Of a DNA stretch of 64,000 nucleotides, positions 45,988 to 59,600 are shown piece by piece. The stretch spans positions 79,862,781-79,926,780 of the forward strand of contig OY829538.1 in assembly GCA_963691705.1 (NCBI GenBank), in the 5' to 3' direction. Within the stretch, counting starts at the first letter, position 1. Each line of letters starts with the position of its first letter. Below the pieces are notes generated by a model, which was given only the letters and a program-made list of their open reading frames with translations, was not told the DNA's origin and searched no databases. This DNA comes from Viola odorata (Eukaryota > Streptophyta > Magnoliopsida > Malpighiales > Violaceae). The position numbers were made by a program, and so were the translations under genes.

Positions 45988-48900
45988 AAGAGTCCTAATC
46001 TCTTTTATTGTATTTAAAACCTGAATTAATGATAATACTATAATAAAATACTAATCAATACATGTAAGGGCCACAAATAAAAGAAACAATGGGTCTCACA
46101 CAAGCACATACACCCCAGCCCACGTGGCAGCTGTTTTCTTCTCCCTTTCAAAACCACAAAATCTTGGTCACATCAATTGCCCCACAAGAAAAAAAGAAGA
46201 CCCTATCTCTCTCGCTCACAAACACAAAAAAAAAAAAAAAAAAAACGACCCTCAAATTTTATACATAAAAATTTTAAAAATAATTAATTATTAATTTTAG
46301 TGTATTTTTAATCAATTGTTCATAATAGTTTTATTAAATACGCCAATCACTATTAATTTTAATTTTTTAATAAATTTAAAATGATAACTTTTTAAACACG
46401 AGAAAAAATGACCGGGCAACCATTTTTGACAATTTCTATATTTTGGCAACACACATGACCCTGGGCGGTAAGGCACCCCTACACAATACATTGGCCTCAT
46501 CTACATCTACATCAACATCAACACTAACTATGACCCCATTTTGTCTTTGTCACTCACCATATTTTCTAATCCCCATCATTAAATGTTTATTCCTAACTCT
46601 TATTAAATGTTCTTCTTCCTTTCGGCTAGTTAGCTAAGCACCCATTAATTGTTTTGAGTTTTTTTTGGTGTGTTTTGTAGCATATATGCGCGTCCCTCCC
46701 ATGATGTAAATCTACATCAAATGGTCTACGTATTTCTTTTGTATTATTAAAATTTCACATGGATATATATGGTTTGTCTTTAAATTGACTTGTATGTTGA
46801 GAAAATATCTTAGTTTGACAATGACATAATGTCTCTTTACTTTATTAGAAATTATAGAGTCATTTAAAACGCTTTTAGTTTGATCGTTTAATATACTAGT
46901 TATACGTGACCAAATCACTAAAAGAGAACAAAATAAAATTCTAAATTTAAAGGCTACCAACTGAAATAAAGCTATTTATAAGCCTACAAAAAGATCTGAC
47001 GTGAAATTCTAAATATTACTATCATATTGGCTTGTGTGATCCATTTGAATACGCATTTAAGATGGAAATACATGAATATTGTATATTTTTTCTAATAAAT
47101 ATGAGGTACCTATTTGTTAAACCATCAATATCTTGTAAGGTTATCAATTATCCATGTCAAAATAACGCTAACTCTACTGGGAATATTTCTGACAACATCA
47201 ACCATGACAATAGCATTTTGATCCTTAGCTATAATAATACGGAAATTAATTAATGACATGCCAAAAGCTTATTTAGAGGTGATCCCAAAAAGACAAGAAA
47301 TAAAAACTAATTCGAAATCTATGAATAAAAGTTGTTTTATGTGATTCATTCATTGTCGGCTAATATTTATAAAGTATTAATATAAATTCGAATTCGAACT
47401 TCGAATTTTCTCTTTGATGACAAAAAAACAGAAAGATTGCCTTCACGTCTATGAAAGATATATGACACTAACATTGATGCGCATAAAAGGGGAAATGGCT
47501 AGTATTTGTAAAGTTGCGATCTTTCGAGCGAACAGTATTCTATTGGCTGCGGTCCTATAACCCAGCCCCCATCGCAGAGGGCCAACCGGATAAAGAAGGA
47601 TGACAACGATGGGCTGATATGGGCTTCATGTTCACTTTCTTTAACTTTATATATATATAAAAAAAAAAACTTTGTACACTTTCAAGTTTCAAGAGAGCTC
47701 TCGAATTGAGCTAGGCATAAGAATATTTATTTTCGAGATTTGACAATAATTGAATATTGAAAACAATTTCTTATCCATATTAAGAGGAATAATATAGTAC
47801 GCTTGATGTGACGTATTTTTTCATTTACTTATTCATATTAGTTAATAAGAAAATTATATATTGAAGTCAGTGATTATGGATTGATCTCGTCCATGTATAA
47901 CTACTTTATTAATTTGCAGTTCTAAAATTAAAAAGAAAAATCAATTGAAATAAGGAATATTATAACAAATAACACCAAAATTCCTTCAAAAAAACCATTA
48001 CAGAAAGATTGTTTTGTCTTGTGAATCTTATTTTAAAAGCTCTTTTTGGAAATATCTTATTCCATTGTTGGGAAGCAAGTGAGAGTTAGGCTTCTGGTAT
48101 TAATTAATTTACAACCCGCATTGCATTTATGCTCTTCTTGTCATTTTCCAAAGGCATATATTTTTCATACTTTTTTATTTTTTAGGTCAGAGTTGCGTGT
48201 TTTTATAAGTTGATGAATTATGATTGATATTGTTCGCACTGCTAAAAAATAATGTACTCGTAATTTCTTTTATATAAAATGATCAAATTTACAATTTTAT
48301 TGAAAAAAATATGTGTGCAAATGAGATATTTTTCTCCTATAGGAAAGAATTTTTTTCACTTTTTTATCACTATTAATTAAATTAAGGTTGTTTTTTAAAG
48401 GTAAAGTTGAATTCCAACCAGAATTTAAGTTCATACAGTATTTTATTATCAACAATAATTAATAAACTACTTCGTGACTTCTAGCATCCAATCATTAACT
48501 TCCACGCAAATCCATTTCTTGATTAGTTTGTGTGCTACGTATTATAACTACTCCTTAATTAAAGTATATATAAGGAGTAGACCAACCAATCAACCTTCAA
48601 AATTTTGACGATTTAGGGAGAAATATCTAGATGTCCATCGTCCATTGGTTTTGCATATTTAGTGATCATGAGCACCCCCATCTTTTCCCTATATAGTGCA
48701 TTTTTTCTTTAATTTCCTCATTTTTATTTGCAATTTATAGACATTATAAAAGTAAAAATAATGATAAAAATACTTATATTTTTACTTTTTATTTTTTATC
48801 CTCTCTCCGTCTCATATAAAAAAATGTAATAATTCAAATATCGTCGGGTTTTAAAGAATATGATTTTTCTAGCGTAGTTCTTTCCGATTTAGCCGAATTG

Positions 48901-50415
48901 CAATCAAGAGTTGGTTGTAATACTTAAAGAGAATTATTATAAGAACACTTAATAATATTGTTTTTTTATATGATTATAGGAATATAGATAAAATGATTCG
49001 AACTCGATATTTTGTGTTCCTCGTCTTTAAAAAAATACCAACACTCATAATTAATATCATTACTAGCTTTTCAATTAGATTTTCAATCGCGACTTCTTGT
49101 TCACAATTCCCTTCAAAGAGGGAAAAGAATGGCTCGTCAGAATACACACATGCTCCTAACTTTTTAATATGATCATTGGAAGAAAACAAAGATGGTGATA
49201 GTCGCCCACACACACACGAAATATATAGGAAACCTATTTGCAATAATTATAATCTTCAATTTTCTCTTAACGTGATGTCTTTTCATGTTCATGCAACTTG
49301 TTAACAACTTGTCACGATAGATGGCCTTCGCACGTGCAAGGTTCATTAAAACACACACCTCCTACCCTACGGCTGATTGGTAAATAGTTCAGTTCTGTTG
49401 TACACTTTAAATAAGAGGCTGCATGTAAGCTCGATCATCAAATTACATATATACTTCCTATTTTATAGATGTTTGGTGTGAGTAATTCAATATTTCGACA
49501 CTCTTATGTATGAATTGTAATTGATCATAGTGAGTAACTTACTTATAATTAATTCACCCGATGTGAAAAGATTACAGTGTCTCAATAAGCTTAGAGATAG
49601 CACGTGACTCAAACTTCTTTTTTTATTGAAAAAAACACACTTCCTAAGGACAAGGGGTTAGCTGGATAATGGGGCCACAACACAGTGTTTTTGTTGTATT
49701 TGACGTCCCAACTCAAAAACTATGAACAAGTGGATGATGGAGTGATGAGTATTAAGTTTTTGCGACAAAATTTTAAATTTTTTTCCGCGAAATCATGAAT
49801 TTTAATTAGTTGCTTTAATACTTGATAGTATCATGATTAATTTCCAATATAAATTCTCTTGGGAACTGATATATAACTTCATATACAAGTATCAAATCAG
49901 TTATATCTCGACAAAATAACTTAATATTTAGTAATATTAATATAAGTATCGAATCAATTATATCTCGACAAAATACAATCTCATCTTTTTAGATATTTCT
50001 TCATGCAATGAAATTAAAATTAGTTTGATTTTGACCCTTTTTTATTTCTTTTTACACCTTCATCTTTCGCATTTTAATAGAATTAAAGACAATTCTAAAC
50101 ACTAGTAGCTAGAGTTTCAAATCAATCAATGCACATCAAATTAATATGTTACCAACTTGAAAATAATTAATCCCACTAGCTAGAAGTGTACTGCTCCATA
50201 TAGTGAAAGAAAAGTTGTTACACTCTTTGTCGGCCTGATATTTACGTACTTGTTTCAGTAAAGATAAAAGAAAGAAATAATATTGATAAAAAAAACTAAC
50301 AGTGCTAACATGGAGGTGTTCAAGAAGCGACAAGTGTAGTACACGGTGAGGTGACAATCGTCAGCAATAGTGGCATGTGGTTTTAGCACTATAGCTCTAG
50401 CTCTCTAGCTAGCTA
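45988..50415. other. gene-free intergenic DNA
   Basis: Over 4 kb of AT-rich sequence without a supportable gene. Contains a G-box in CCCACGTGGCAG near 46120, a poly-A run near 46210-46230, and small duplicated segments at 49888-49974. Short open frames here are random in composition. Confidence 0.5.
49888..49975 (+). repeat. short direct repeat, 56 bp apart
   Basis: AAGTATC(A/G)AATCA then TTATATCTCGACAAAATA occurs at about 49888 and 49944. Confidence 0.7.
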
Positions 50416-51084
50416 CTCCCTCCGTCTAAATTTAGTTATCGCCCACGAATCACACAGATTAAAGTATAGTGGACCCGCGTCAGAAATACATCAGCTTTTA
50501 GTCATTTTTTAAACTTTTTTCCTGTTTTCGTCCCTGTCTCTGTTCGGAATCACTTTCCGGCGTCCATCTATTCTCACTGCCCCCCACAGAAAGGAGCGGA
50601 AGGCCGAGACGAGTCGGCAGCAGGTGGAACGGCGCGAATTCGACCACCCACACGCCGCCAATCTCCGGCGAAGCCTCCGCGGCTCTTCTCCACGCGCCGG
50701 CTAGTGGGAACACGTCCGGCCACCGTTTCCGCCGCCGTCACCTGGGTTCGACTCTTCTCGTCATTTCCGGCACGAATCTATGGTCGACTTGATTTTTCTC
50801 TGCTTATTTGTTGAATAAAAAGATGAAAGGGAGATGAAGAAGAGAGAGGGAGAAGATGGAGAGAGAGCATGTTAGAAACTCTGCACCCAAGGACAGCCAC
50901 GTATAATGTTCCTGTTCGTTTCACTCTTTTGCCCCCGTATGACAGGCAGTTTAATAAGCGTATGACATGTCATTTAAGGGGCATTTTGTTAAAAAAAATT
51001 ATAAAGGGTACAGTTAACAAAGGCGACAAATAAAGTGGGACAGACGTTTTTAGCCTAGAACGACACATACTTAGACGGAGGAAG
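50416..51084. mobile_element. Stowaway-type element, 669 bp, with GC-rich interior
   Basis: TA-flanked. The left end CTCCCTCCGTCTAAATTTAG and the right end, complement CTTCCTCCGTCTAAGTATG, are inverted repeats. The interior (about 50530-50790) is strongly GC-rich (CTTTCCGGCGTCC, CGCCGCCAATCTCCGGCG, CCGCCGCCGTCACC), in contrast with the AT-rich tips and surroundings. It looks like host gene sequence carried by the element. No transposase frame. Confidence 0.7.
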
Positions 51085-51386
51085 TAGTTGCTAGTCGCTA
51101 CGCATCTGACCATGTCACCATGCCATAAAAGATGCAAGCTGGGAATATTAGGGTTTCCATAAAGCACTTCCATAGATAAGACTTGTTCTGTTTTCTACAT
51201 TTTTCTTCTTCCTCTCTCAATAAGTGATGTTTGTGTACAATATGGATTACCATAGAATCAACATTATGGATTCTTGTTGATGGTAATGATTAATCTATTC
51301 TATTTTCAATTCAATTTTTGATTAATTTTGAATTTGAGATAGTGAGACAATTACGTTGGAAATTAGGTTATGTCTTCACAATGCTA

Positions 51387-51646
51387 CTCCCTCCGGTCCA
51401 AAATGTATGACGTTTTAGCATTTGCTTTTACTGTTCCGGAACGTATCTTAAGACGACCGGAACAGTCACTATTTGAGACAATTTTGCCCCGAATTTTTTC
51501 TCGGAAGTACGTTAATGATTAACGTACGTTTGAAAAAAAGTACGGAATTTTTTGGGGTTAAATAGTGCGTCATCCGACCTCCTCGATATGCGTTCCCTAC
51601 TGAATATTGGGATGCGAGAAAGTCATACATTTCAGACCAGAAGGAG
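51387..51646. mobile_element. Stowaway MITE, 260 bp, TA target
   Basis: Ends CTCCCTCCGGTCC / CAGACCAGAAGGAG with TA flanks; closest relative of 30736-30994. Confidence 0.85.
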
Positions 51647-51839
51647 TATAATTTATCTCAGAAATTGATGGGACATACGAATGAAAAGAAAGAGAAGAAA
51701 AGAAACAAAAATAAAGAATTACCATAGAAACCAATAATAATATGTAATGTATGTATGGTTATTAACTAATTCAACTATCAATTTCAAGTTTGAGAAATGA
51801 GACAGATTACGCTGGAAATTCGTCTCCTGCTAAATGCTA

Positions 51840-52174
51840 ACTCCCTCTAGCTTTTTTTATTTGTCCTTCAACTTTTTTTATTTGTCGTTTTGGTCTAAAA
51901 ATAGTGGTGTAAAAATAGACGTCGCTCTATGGTAAAAAGTAACTTTTTTATTTTTTTAATATTATTTTTCCTGTCACCCGCTGCCCACATGCTTGTCCGC
52001 TGCTTGCCAGTACCAACCAAACTTTGACAGCTGCCACTTTGATCAGCTTTATTTATTTTTTAATATTTTTTGGGACAAAAAATGACAGAATACTGGAATT
52101 CGTTAGATGGTACAGTGCAACCCTTAAAAATCGTGATTTGAGCCCAAACGACAATTAAAAAAAACTAAAGGGAG
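51840..52174. mobile_element. Stowaway-like element, about 335 bp
   Basis: Ends ACTCCCTCTAGC / ACTAAAGGGAG followed by TA. Just inside, ATTTGTCGTTTTGG at the left pairs with CCAAACGACAATT at the right. Confidence 0.65.
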
Positions 52175-54848
52175 TACTAAATATTCTGAAAAGTCAGAGA
52201 GGACATGGGTGAAACAAAATAAAGAATTATCATAGAAAATTGTGTTTATGCTAATTAGGATAATTAACTAACATGTTCCCTTAATTGTGTACTATCACAT
52301 GGTTAGCACTCAAGTTTCCTTAATTTCATCAAAAAGAAAATTAATTAAATTTCCTTAATTTACATCAATCACGGCGTAGCCACTATTCATTCAGTCCTAA
52401 TATTAATTAATTAAGGGTTTTCGTCAAATATAAGATCGAATGATCCATTAAAATGAATTAAAAAGGGGATGATCATAACCAATCATGGAATATGGCCACT
52501 AGCTAAGCAAGAGTTAGTTACAAAGGCTAACCTAACTATATAGTATATCAATGATTGATGAATAAATTAATTGAACTCATTAGTTTGATCTTTTCAATTA
52601 TTTTACCAATGTGAGATTGGTCTTGACGGCGATTAGTAGTAAGCTTGCACATGATTAGCAACTTAATTATGTCGGCATTATGAAATTAATGTTTGTCATT
52701 CTATAGTGTTCTATGCCCAGTTGGCACATGGAATGAACAAATATATCATTCAAGGAATTAATTAAATAACACAAGCAACGGCTAACGCAATCATTGAAAG
52801 ATCCTAATGGTTAGGATCACATATCAACTTAAATTAGTTTTACGTTAGACCTCGAACAGTGTATTACATGAGAAACATGAGCAATGTAATCAAGGATGCC
52901 CATCATTATACGCCACTTGCTTATAGTCAAAGATTTTGGCAAAGGATCCACGATCTTGGAATGGAAAATCACATGCATGTTTCGCAAAGTTTTCATAAAG
53001 AATGCACATGTTTGCGAGTTGGATGCATGCATGTCTCTTTGTCGCGTGCATAGGTAAATTGTATTGTGGTATTTGTAATTCAATTTGTATGTCCCGGAAA
53101 AGAAAACCGTGGTTGGAGAGTGACAATTCAATATTGATTAGGTAGCGATAAGGAAGAAAAGCAAACGAAAGGAATCGAAGATCGGTTTTTGTCATTGTCA
53201 AAAAATAGCAATCAATACTTATACAACACTGATCCTGAGTGACCAATGTTTGAATGATCGTATGCACATATATTCACGCCAAACTTCTTCTTTTTCTCCT
53301 TGCTTCATGTTTTGGTACTTTGAATAAGAGTTCGCATGTTAAATTTTTATACATAAATAATTACATGTTAGAAATAAACTAACCTTCGACTATTTCGTTG
53401 AGCTCGTAGATACACGTGGTTAATTTATGTGTGTAATTAAATATATCATAACAATAATTAGTGTGGTGGAGATAAGATGACTATGTATCTGAATTTTGAA
53501 ATATATATATATATTATTGGTTTATTTGGTGCATACGTATCTGACCCGGTTCCTTTTTCTTTAAAAATATAAGATCCTTAAATTTGAAATCTCAAGCTTT
53601 TGAATGTTAGGTCTTTCGTGATAAAGAAGACACTCTGACACTCCACATTCTAAAAAAATATGCAATTGTAAATAAAATATTTATGACGATACAAGTTTAA
53701 TTAATTACACTGATCAACATTATATCTTCACATGCATTTTTTTATATTAGCAACATAATAAAATTAATTGCTAATCATAACTCTTAAATTAATGAGTTGT
53801 GATTAGCAATTAATTTGGTTTAGGTTGCCCATGTGTTGCACTTCCTAATCGCAACAGAAGGATCATATATCTAGCTAGAAAGATTTTCCCTTTCTCCTAC
53901 TTGCACACATGGATGCACATGTGTGCCCGCATATATGTGATATTTTTCAGTTTTAAATCATTTTTCTTTTAATTAATGACCATATAAACCAAAAAATATA
54001 AATACGTAATCAATCACAGTCATGTAATTTTTTAGTTGTTTATTAGTGATAAAAATTAAGTATAAGTCTCAAATTTGAATCGTTGAATCGCACTTCTCTG
54101 CCCCGATAAAAAAGAGTGTAACTATTGTAGAATATTTTTGAACCACGATAAGCAGAGTAATGTATGGGAAACGGGATGCAAATCAGGTGGTCTCTTGTCT
54201 TTCACATTTATAAATATAATTATGAATATTTTTCTTTTTAAATAATTATAATATATGAATGCAAAGCTGTGAATATATATAATAATTGGAAGATTCCCCT
54301 AACTGACTTGATCGGCGGGAAATAAACTACCAACTGCCAATACCCACCTAACTTTTCCACCCGATTAAATTTCTTTATTCTATTGTTTTGTCTTTTATGT
54401 GCCGAAAAATCAATCTCCCCAAAGATTACCTCTATAATATTCTAATTTTTGGGACATCTACTCAAATTAATTTGAATTCTTTGTTTTGTTTTGTTTTGAT
54501 CTTGGTGAGGATACAGATTATGAAAGACCTAATAATTGTTGGTTTTTTTAATAAATTGTTTAAAAATAAAGAAAATTTTCGGGTACTTTAATACATCAGG
54601 TTATACCTTACATTATATTCACATAAATATTATGATAATAGTAAAATTCGTAAGTGTCTTAGTAGAGTGTAGACACTAAAACTCCACTTATAGTTAGAAT
54701 TAGTAAAATGTTTAAGGTTAATTTGATTCTCAACATAAAATTCTGTATTACAATTGCTTCTATTATGAACATATATATGATTCTTTTACCAGAAACAATT
54801 TTTGTCAATAAAACAAACCTAAATAGACATTTAGTGACATTTTTTTTG
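52175..54848. other. AT-rich intergenic DNA
   Basis: No gene. Open frames around 52830-53270 overlap on both strands and show no family features. Confidence 0.45.
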
Positions 54849-54856
54849 CCGACAAG

Positions 54857-55504
54857 CAGTGGCGGATCCTGCTCTTAATGTTTGAGGGGGTGAGATTAGT
54901 GATGGATCCAGGATTTGTATTTAGGTGGTGTAGCCGCCCTCGAAATTTTTTTGTTGGAGTATTTTAAAGAGAAGACAAGTGAGTTGAACGAAAAATTAGA
55001 AAAATGTTTAAGAGTATTTGTATCCGTCACTAAATAACAAATATTTAGATAAACTTAACAAAAAGGTAAATAAGAAGACAATATAGAAAGAAAAAAAAAT
55101 ATACATTAGAATTCATACAATATACGTATTTTTTACAATTGTTCTCTACTTTAGGATTGGAATTGAATGAGAGATTGAGAAGGTGATCGATATGTGATGA
55201 TTTGGTGTAGAAATTGAATTAAATGAAGGGATTGAATTTCGGCGGAAATTGAATTGACTTTGGCACAAGTTTATTGGTAGTGATGATTTGGGATTTAATT
55301 GAAAGGATTTTTCGTCCCTTACTGTGTACTAATTATTTTGCTTTATTTTATTCCATATTTTAGCAATTTCGGTTCAATTTTTTATTTATTTTTAGGTAAA
55401 ATTGCTCGTATTATCGGCTCGTACTGAACCAACAATGTATATATTATTTTATTTTTTTGAAAAGCTTGGGGGGCTGCAGCCCCCGGGTCCTAACTCCGCC
55501 CCTG
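54857..55504. mobile_element. hAT-like non-autonomous element, 648 bp
   Basis: Ends CAGTGGCGGATCCTG and, on the other strand, CAGGGGCGGAGTTAGG, typical hAT tips. Flanked by 8-bp duplications CCGACAAG (54849-54856) and CCGGCAAG (55505-55512), one mismatch. A second tip-like AGTGATGGATCCAGGA at about 54897 suggests a nested or rearranged end. No transposase. Confidence 0.75.
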
Positions 55505-55512
55505 CCGGCAAG

Positions 55513-56774
55513 TGCGTGTGAATTTGAAAGACTTACGCCCTTTAATGAAGAGTTTTGCACGCCATTAATTACTTAACCAATGTGACTTTTGTATGTCACA
55601 ATTTCTCGTAATCAATTCCATATGAAATTCTAGCCACTTAATCTCGTATCTCTTTTCGGAAGTTAATGCATGCGTCGCACCATTACATTTTTTAGAGAGT
55701 AAAAGTGTTGGAACTACTGAATTCAGGTAGGTCGAAAGTTGTAAACGTAGCACAGTCAATGTAGGTCCTACATTTTTATAGAAGTTCAAAAGATGTCCTC
55801 GCATTTGAAAATTGCGGGCAGAAAAAAAATTCTTGAGAATTATTCCTGTGCAGTACTGTGCTTATATAAGTATGAAAAGATCTCAGTTTCCTCGTACCAC
55901 CTGATATTTTCTTGCACATCGTGAGATAATTTTTTCCGCTTATTTTTTATCTCATCATACTTATACGTATTTTTAATCTTGGTGTTTATGTGTTGAACCG
56001 CACCTTATTTTTTATTAGTTCACAACAAAACTTTAATTATTGCCATTTAAAATGACTAGTCAAATTCTGATTTTTGTTGGGAGATTGGAGAGCTTCAAGT
56101 TTCATTTTCGGCCATTTTCCACCCTAGAGAAAGGGAGAAGAAAAATATAGGCAAGTCTTGTCCACTTAAAATGGGCTATAAAAAAATCATGTACCAATGT
56201 ACAATGCCATGCATGCATTAATGTTTGGTGTTGTATATTATTTCGTGAAGGGAAGAAGAAAGTACTTGATCGAGAAGCCATGTCAATATAATGAATCGAA
56301 TATTTCCTACAAGAGGCTATATATATATATTTTCGAACCATAAATCTATTTACTTAAAATGGAAAATGTTACATGCAAATTATTTAAATCATTTTATTAG
56401 GCTATAATTTTGTTTCTTTTTAATAGGAAAACGACGAAAATTTTATTAATTAAGATTAATTGCAGGAGGATGTTAGGCCATAAATCACTTTGATAATTTA
56501 AACCACATTCAAGTTTTAGTGCCTTGACGCAATTGAATTAGCATGAAAACCATTGCCAAAGACGATACAAATCTTGTCTACCTAATTATAGAAAAAAAGA
56601 AATTCGATACAACGTATCAATTATATTTGATTTCACCAATCAAAGGGAATAGCTTAGAATTTCTTGCCTACCTTTGTTTTTATTTGATCTGTGAACTCAA
56701 TCGCATTGGTGTCCAATTCATTTTATAATTGTATCATATCGAACCATTAAGAATTAAAAATTCGCTCACTTATA
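55513..56774. other. AT-rich intergenic DNA
   Basis: No gene supported. Confidence 0.4.
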
Positions 56775-57035
56775 CTCCCTCCGGACACAATTAAATGACG
56801 TTTTAGAATAGTAAAAATTCGTAGGACAATGATCTTTGATCTTATTTTATTCTACATTGTTTCATTTTTACTCATAATTTTCACTCAAATTACCACACCA
56901 TCATCAAATTGGATTGATTCATAAAAAAAAAATTGTCATTTGCACAAAATATATGCTTCGGAAAAGATAAAATGACAAGTATTATGAACAGTAAGAATCC
57001 GTAGGAAAGTGACAATTATTTGTGTCCAGAGGGAG
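56775..57035. mobile_element. Stowaway MITE, 261 bp, TA target
   Basis: Ends CTCCCTCCGGACACAATTAA / AATTATTTGTGTCCAGAGGGAG, flanked by TA. Interior unlike the shared core of the other copies, so a separate subfamily. Confidence 0.8.
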
Positions 57036-57469
57036 TAATTACTTTACAATTTAAAGATTTAATTTTAATAATCGATATTATATGCACTCGAATTTGGAGC
57101 ACAACGAGTTAGTATATGTCATCTTTATGAGGTGCGGTGAGAAATGATAGTCTTAAGCTCTTATTGTAATATGAAACTTATATTATATACTCTCCTTTTT
57201 TTATAAGCTTATGTGCATTTAGTTTCAATATTATAATTAATCTGCAAAAAGAAAATTTGATGTACACTCTCAATCTTGGATATTTGTAGAACGTATGGAA
57301 TTGGGCTTTTTGTTGTACTAGAAGTTTTTGATGTTTGTTTGGTTTGTTCATGGACCATAAGCTTTTGCATAAAATTAATGGGCCTGATGGTTGGCCCAGG
57401 CACCATTAGCATAAAGCAAGCCCCAACTATTTAACAAAACAAAAGAAAAAAAGAGAGAGAACTGGAAAA

Positions 57470-59600
57470 CAGAACATCCTTTTGATCAACCATATCCTGA
57501 AAACTGCAGTCAAGCTCCTGATTGTGGGTAAGTGTTTTGTGATCATTTCTTGATTTTGTTTTCCGTTCATTTCCAGAACTTCTTTGCTTTCGAAAAAGAA
57601 TAAATTGTTTTCTCTTGTTGCGTTTTAATGGCATGGAGTGCAGTTGAGGTGTCGCTCAAGATGTAGATTCTACATGGACCAAGGTTTGTTTTTTAAGCAT
57701 AACCCAGTCTCGTCTGTGTTTGGTTTTGTTACTTTTGCTCGGTGTTAGAGTGGGATATGAAAACAAAGTTATGGTTTTTGTGTGTTATTCACTCGCTACT
57801 TTACTTGATCACTTGCAAATGCGAAAAAGATAGATAAGATTAGAAAATTAGGTTTATTTCTTTCATCTAGCAGAAATATGGAAGATATATGGGTAAGTGA
57901 AATGGTTACTGCTTTCCTTACTGTTTCTTGGGGTGTAGAATTATCAGTTAAGTGATTTACAGTATACTGTTCCCTGTTAGTCTTGTTGATATGATAAGAA
58001 TTATGAAATGACAAATTAAAGCCCAATAAGAGCCTTTTTTATGCTCCATAAGCGAGGTTTTCAACGCATTAGGGCAACAAGAATGTTACCGATAAATTCA
58101 AATTTTCACAATATGACTTAATAGTACTTTTTTTACTAGTTGGTCGGTAATCATCTCTTCAATTCTCTAAATCCTCTAGACCAATGAGCAGCTTGTCTGT
58201 GTAACTGTAACATAGAACATACTCTTTTGGTTATGCTATTCGCAGGTGGCAACTTGTTCAATGATAGCTGAATTATTGTTGCTTCATCTACCGGGATCTG
58301 TACTTTTTATGCTGCTCACTGTGTAAGTAAGACATTGGTGAGTTGTGTTATTAGTAATACTGAAACATAATTGAAATGTACCCCCTTCATTGACCATCTA
58401 GTGAATCTTTATTACTTTGATGATACATCTCAAATAAGTGAGTTTTCCCTAGTTTGTTTTGGAAAGTTTCTTAAGTGTCTTCCTCCCTTCTTTTGTGAAT
58501 TTGATACTCATATTGTAAGGGTCGGGTTGATTGAGTATACTGTCATTTGGAACCAATAGGTGGTTGATGCGAGTGGTTTGGCACTTTAACTCCTTATCCA
58601 AGAGGTCGATAGTTTGGTCCTTGCGTATGGAGTAATTACCTACTGGGAGAACTTTAGCCTTAGTTGGCTGACCTGGTGCGAACATGATTAGTCCTAGCCC
58701 ATTGGGCTCATATACACATGTGGTTTAGACCTAAGTCATTTGGAGTTGAGATGGTTAGGGAAGTGGAGTTGGGCGTGGTTGCTAGGCATGAATGAGGGGT
58801 GGTCAGGGTCGAGGTTTGGAAACATGAGTCAATGATGTTACCCTTGCTCATTGTTTTATGCATTAGCTGAGAGGGAAAAATTGAAGCATGTTGGATGTTT
58901 ACAGATTGGACAAATGGACAATATCCTGCTAGTTTGGTTTTTCTGTCCGCGTTTGTAATCTCACTTGAAAGGTAAAATTTCATTGATTTTCCTTATAAAC
59001 AAGATTTTCATCCAAAAATAAGTAACTTACATTTGTACATGCATTCTCGTTTGAGGCATATTTGGTAAGTTTTCAATAGTTTAAGATACGTTTGTTAACT
59101 TACCTAAATCGCTTGTGAGTTGAGAATAATTTTCAGTTACATGCTTTCTTTTTCACACGCATGTGTCTATAGACATCGAAGGTAAAACTATGCTAATATT
59201 CTAATTGCAAGCTTTAAGTTAAGTTGCTCTATGTCTTGGTTATTAAATTCCTCTTATGACCAATTTTGGGAAAAATCAGTGATGGACCTTCTTTCATTGA
59301 ATATTGTATCGCTACTTCCAAAATTACCTAACGGCTGTGAAGAATCTAGTAAAGGGTTGTTTAATGACATTGAAATAGTGGTGTACCTTTTCTACATGCG
59401 TGCCATTTGTTTTGGAACGCTTGCATGCAGTCTTTGGCATTTATGGCTATTCTAATCGGAGGATTCTTTAGAAGAAGGTCACGAATCCATCAGGTTGTCG
59501 CTTACATTAATTACTCTCAACCACTGTGGCCCGTTTCCACTCTAAAGTTGATATAAACGAGGGTGAGAAGGGGGGAGTGGTCACACTTTTAACTTCAGCA
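57470..59600 (+). other. probable spliced 5' leader of the C2H2 gene
   Basis: Donor-like GATTGTGG|GTAAGT near 57529, a small exon with acceptor GGAGTGCAG and donor ACCAAG|GTTTGT near 57643-57681, then an exon from TTCGCAG near 58246 ending CACTGT|GTAAGT at about 58321. The acceptor TTGCATGCAG near 59429 leads to the final exon. Several short upstream ATGs occur, one of them ATG-TAG. No long frame joins the finger protein. Splice choices are inferred. Confidence 0.35.

Noticed and set aside
52829..53267. Overlapping 60-125 codon frames
   Set aside because: They overlap on both strands, are low in complexity and match no family I know.
59526..59600. Upstream extension of the C2H2 protein
   Set aside because: The frame begins with GTG, not ATG, which nuclear genes rarely use; kept only as a note on a possible spliced start.
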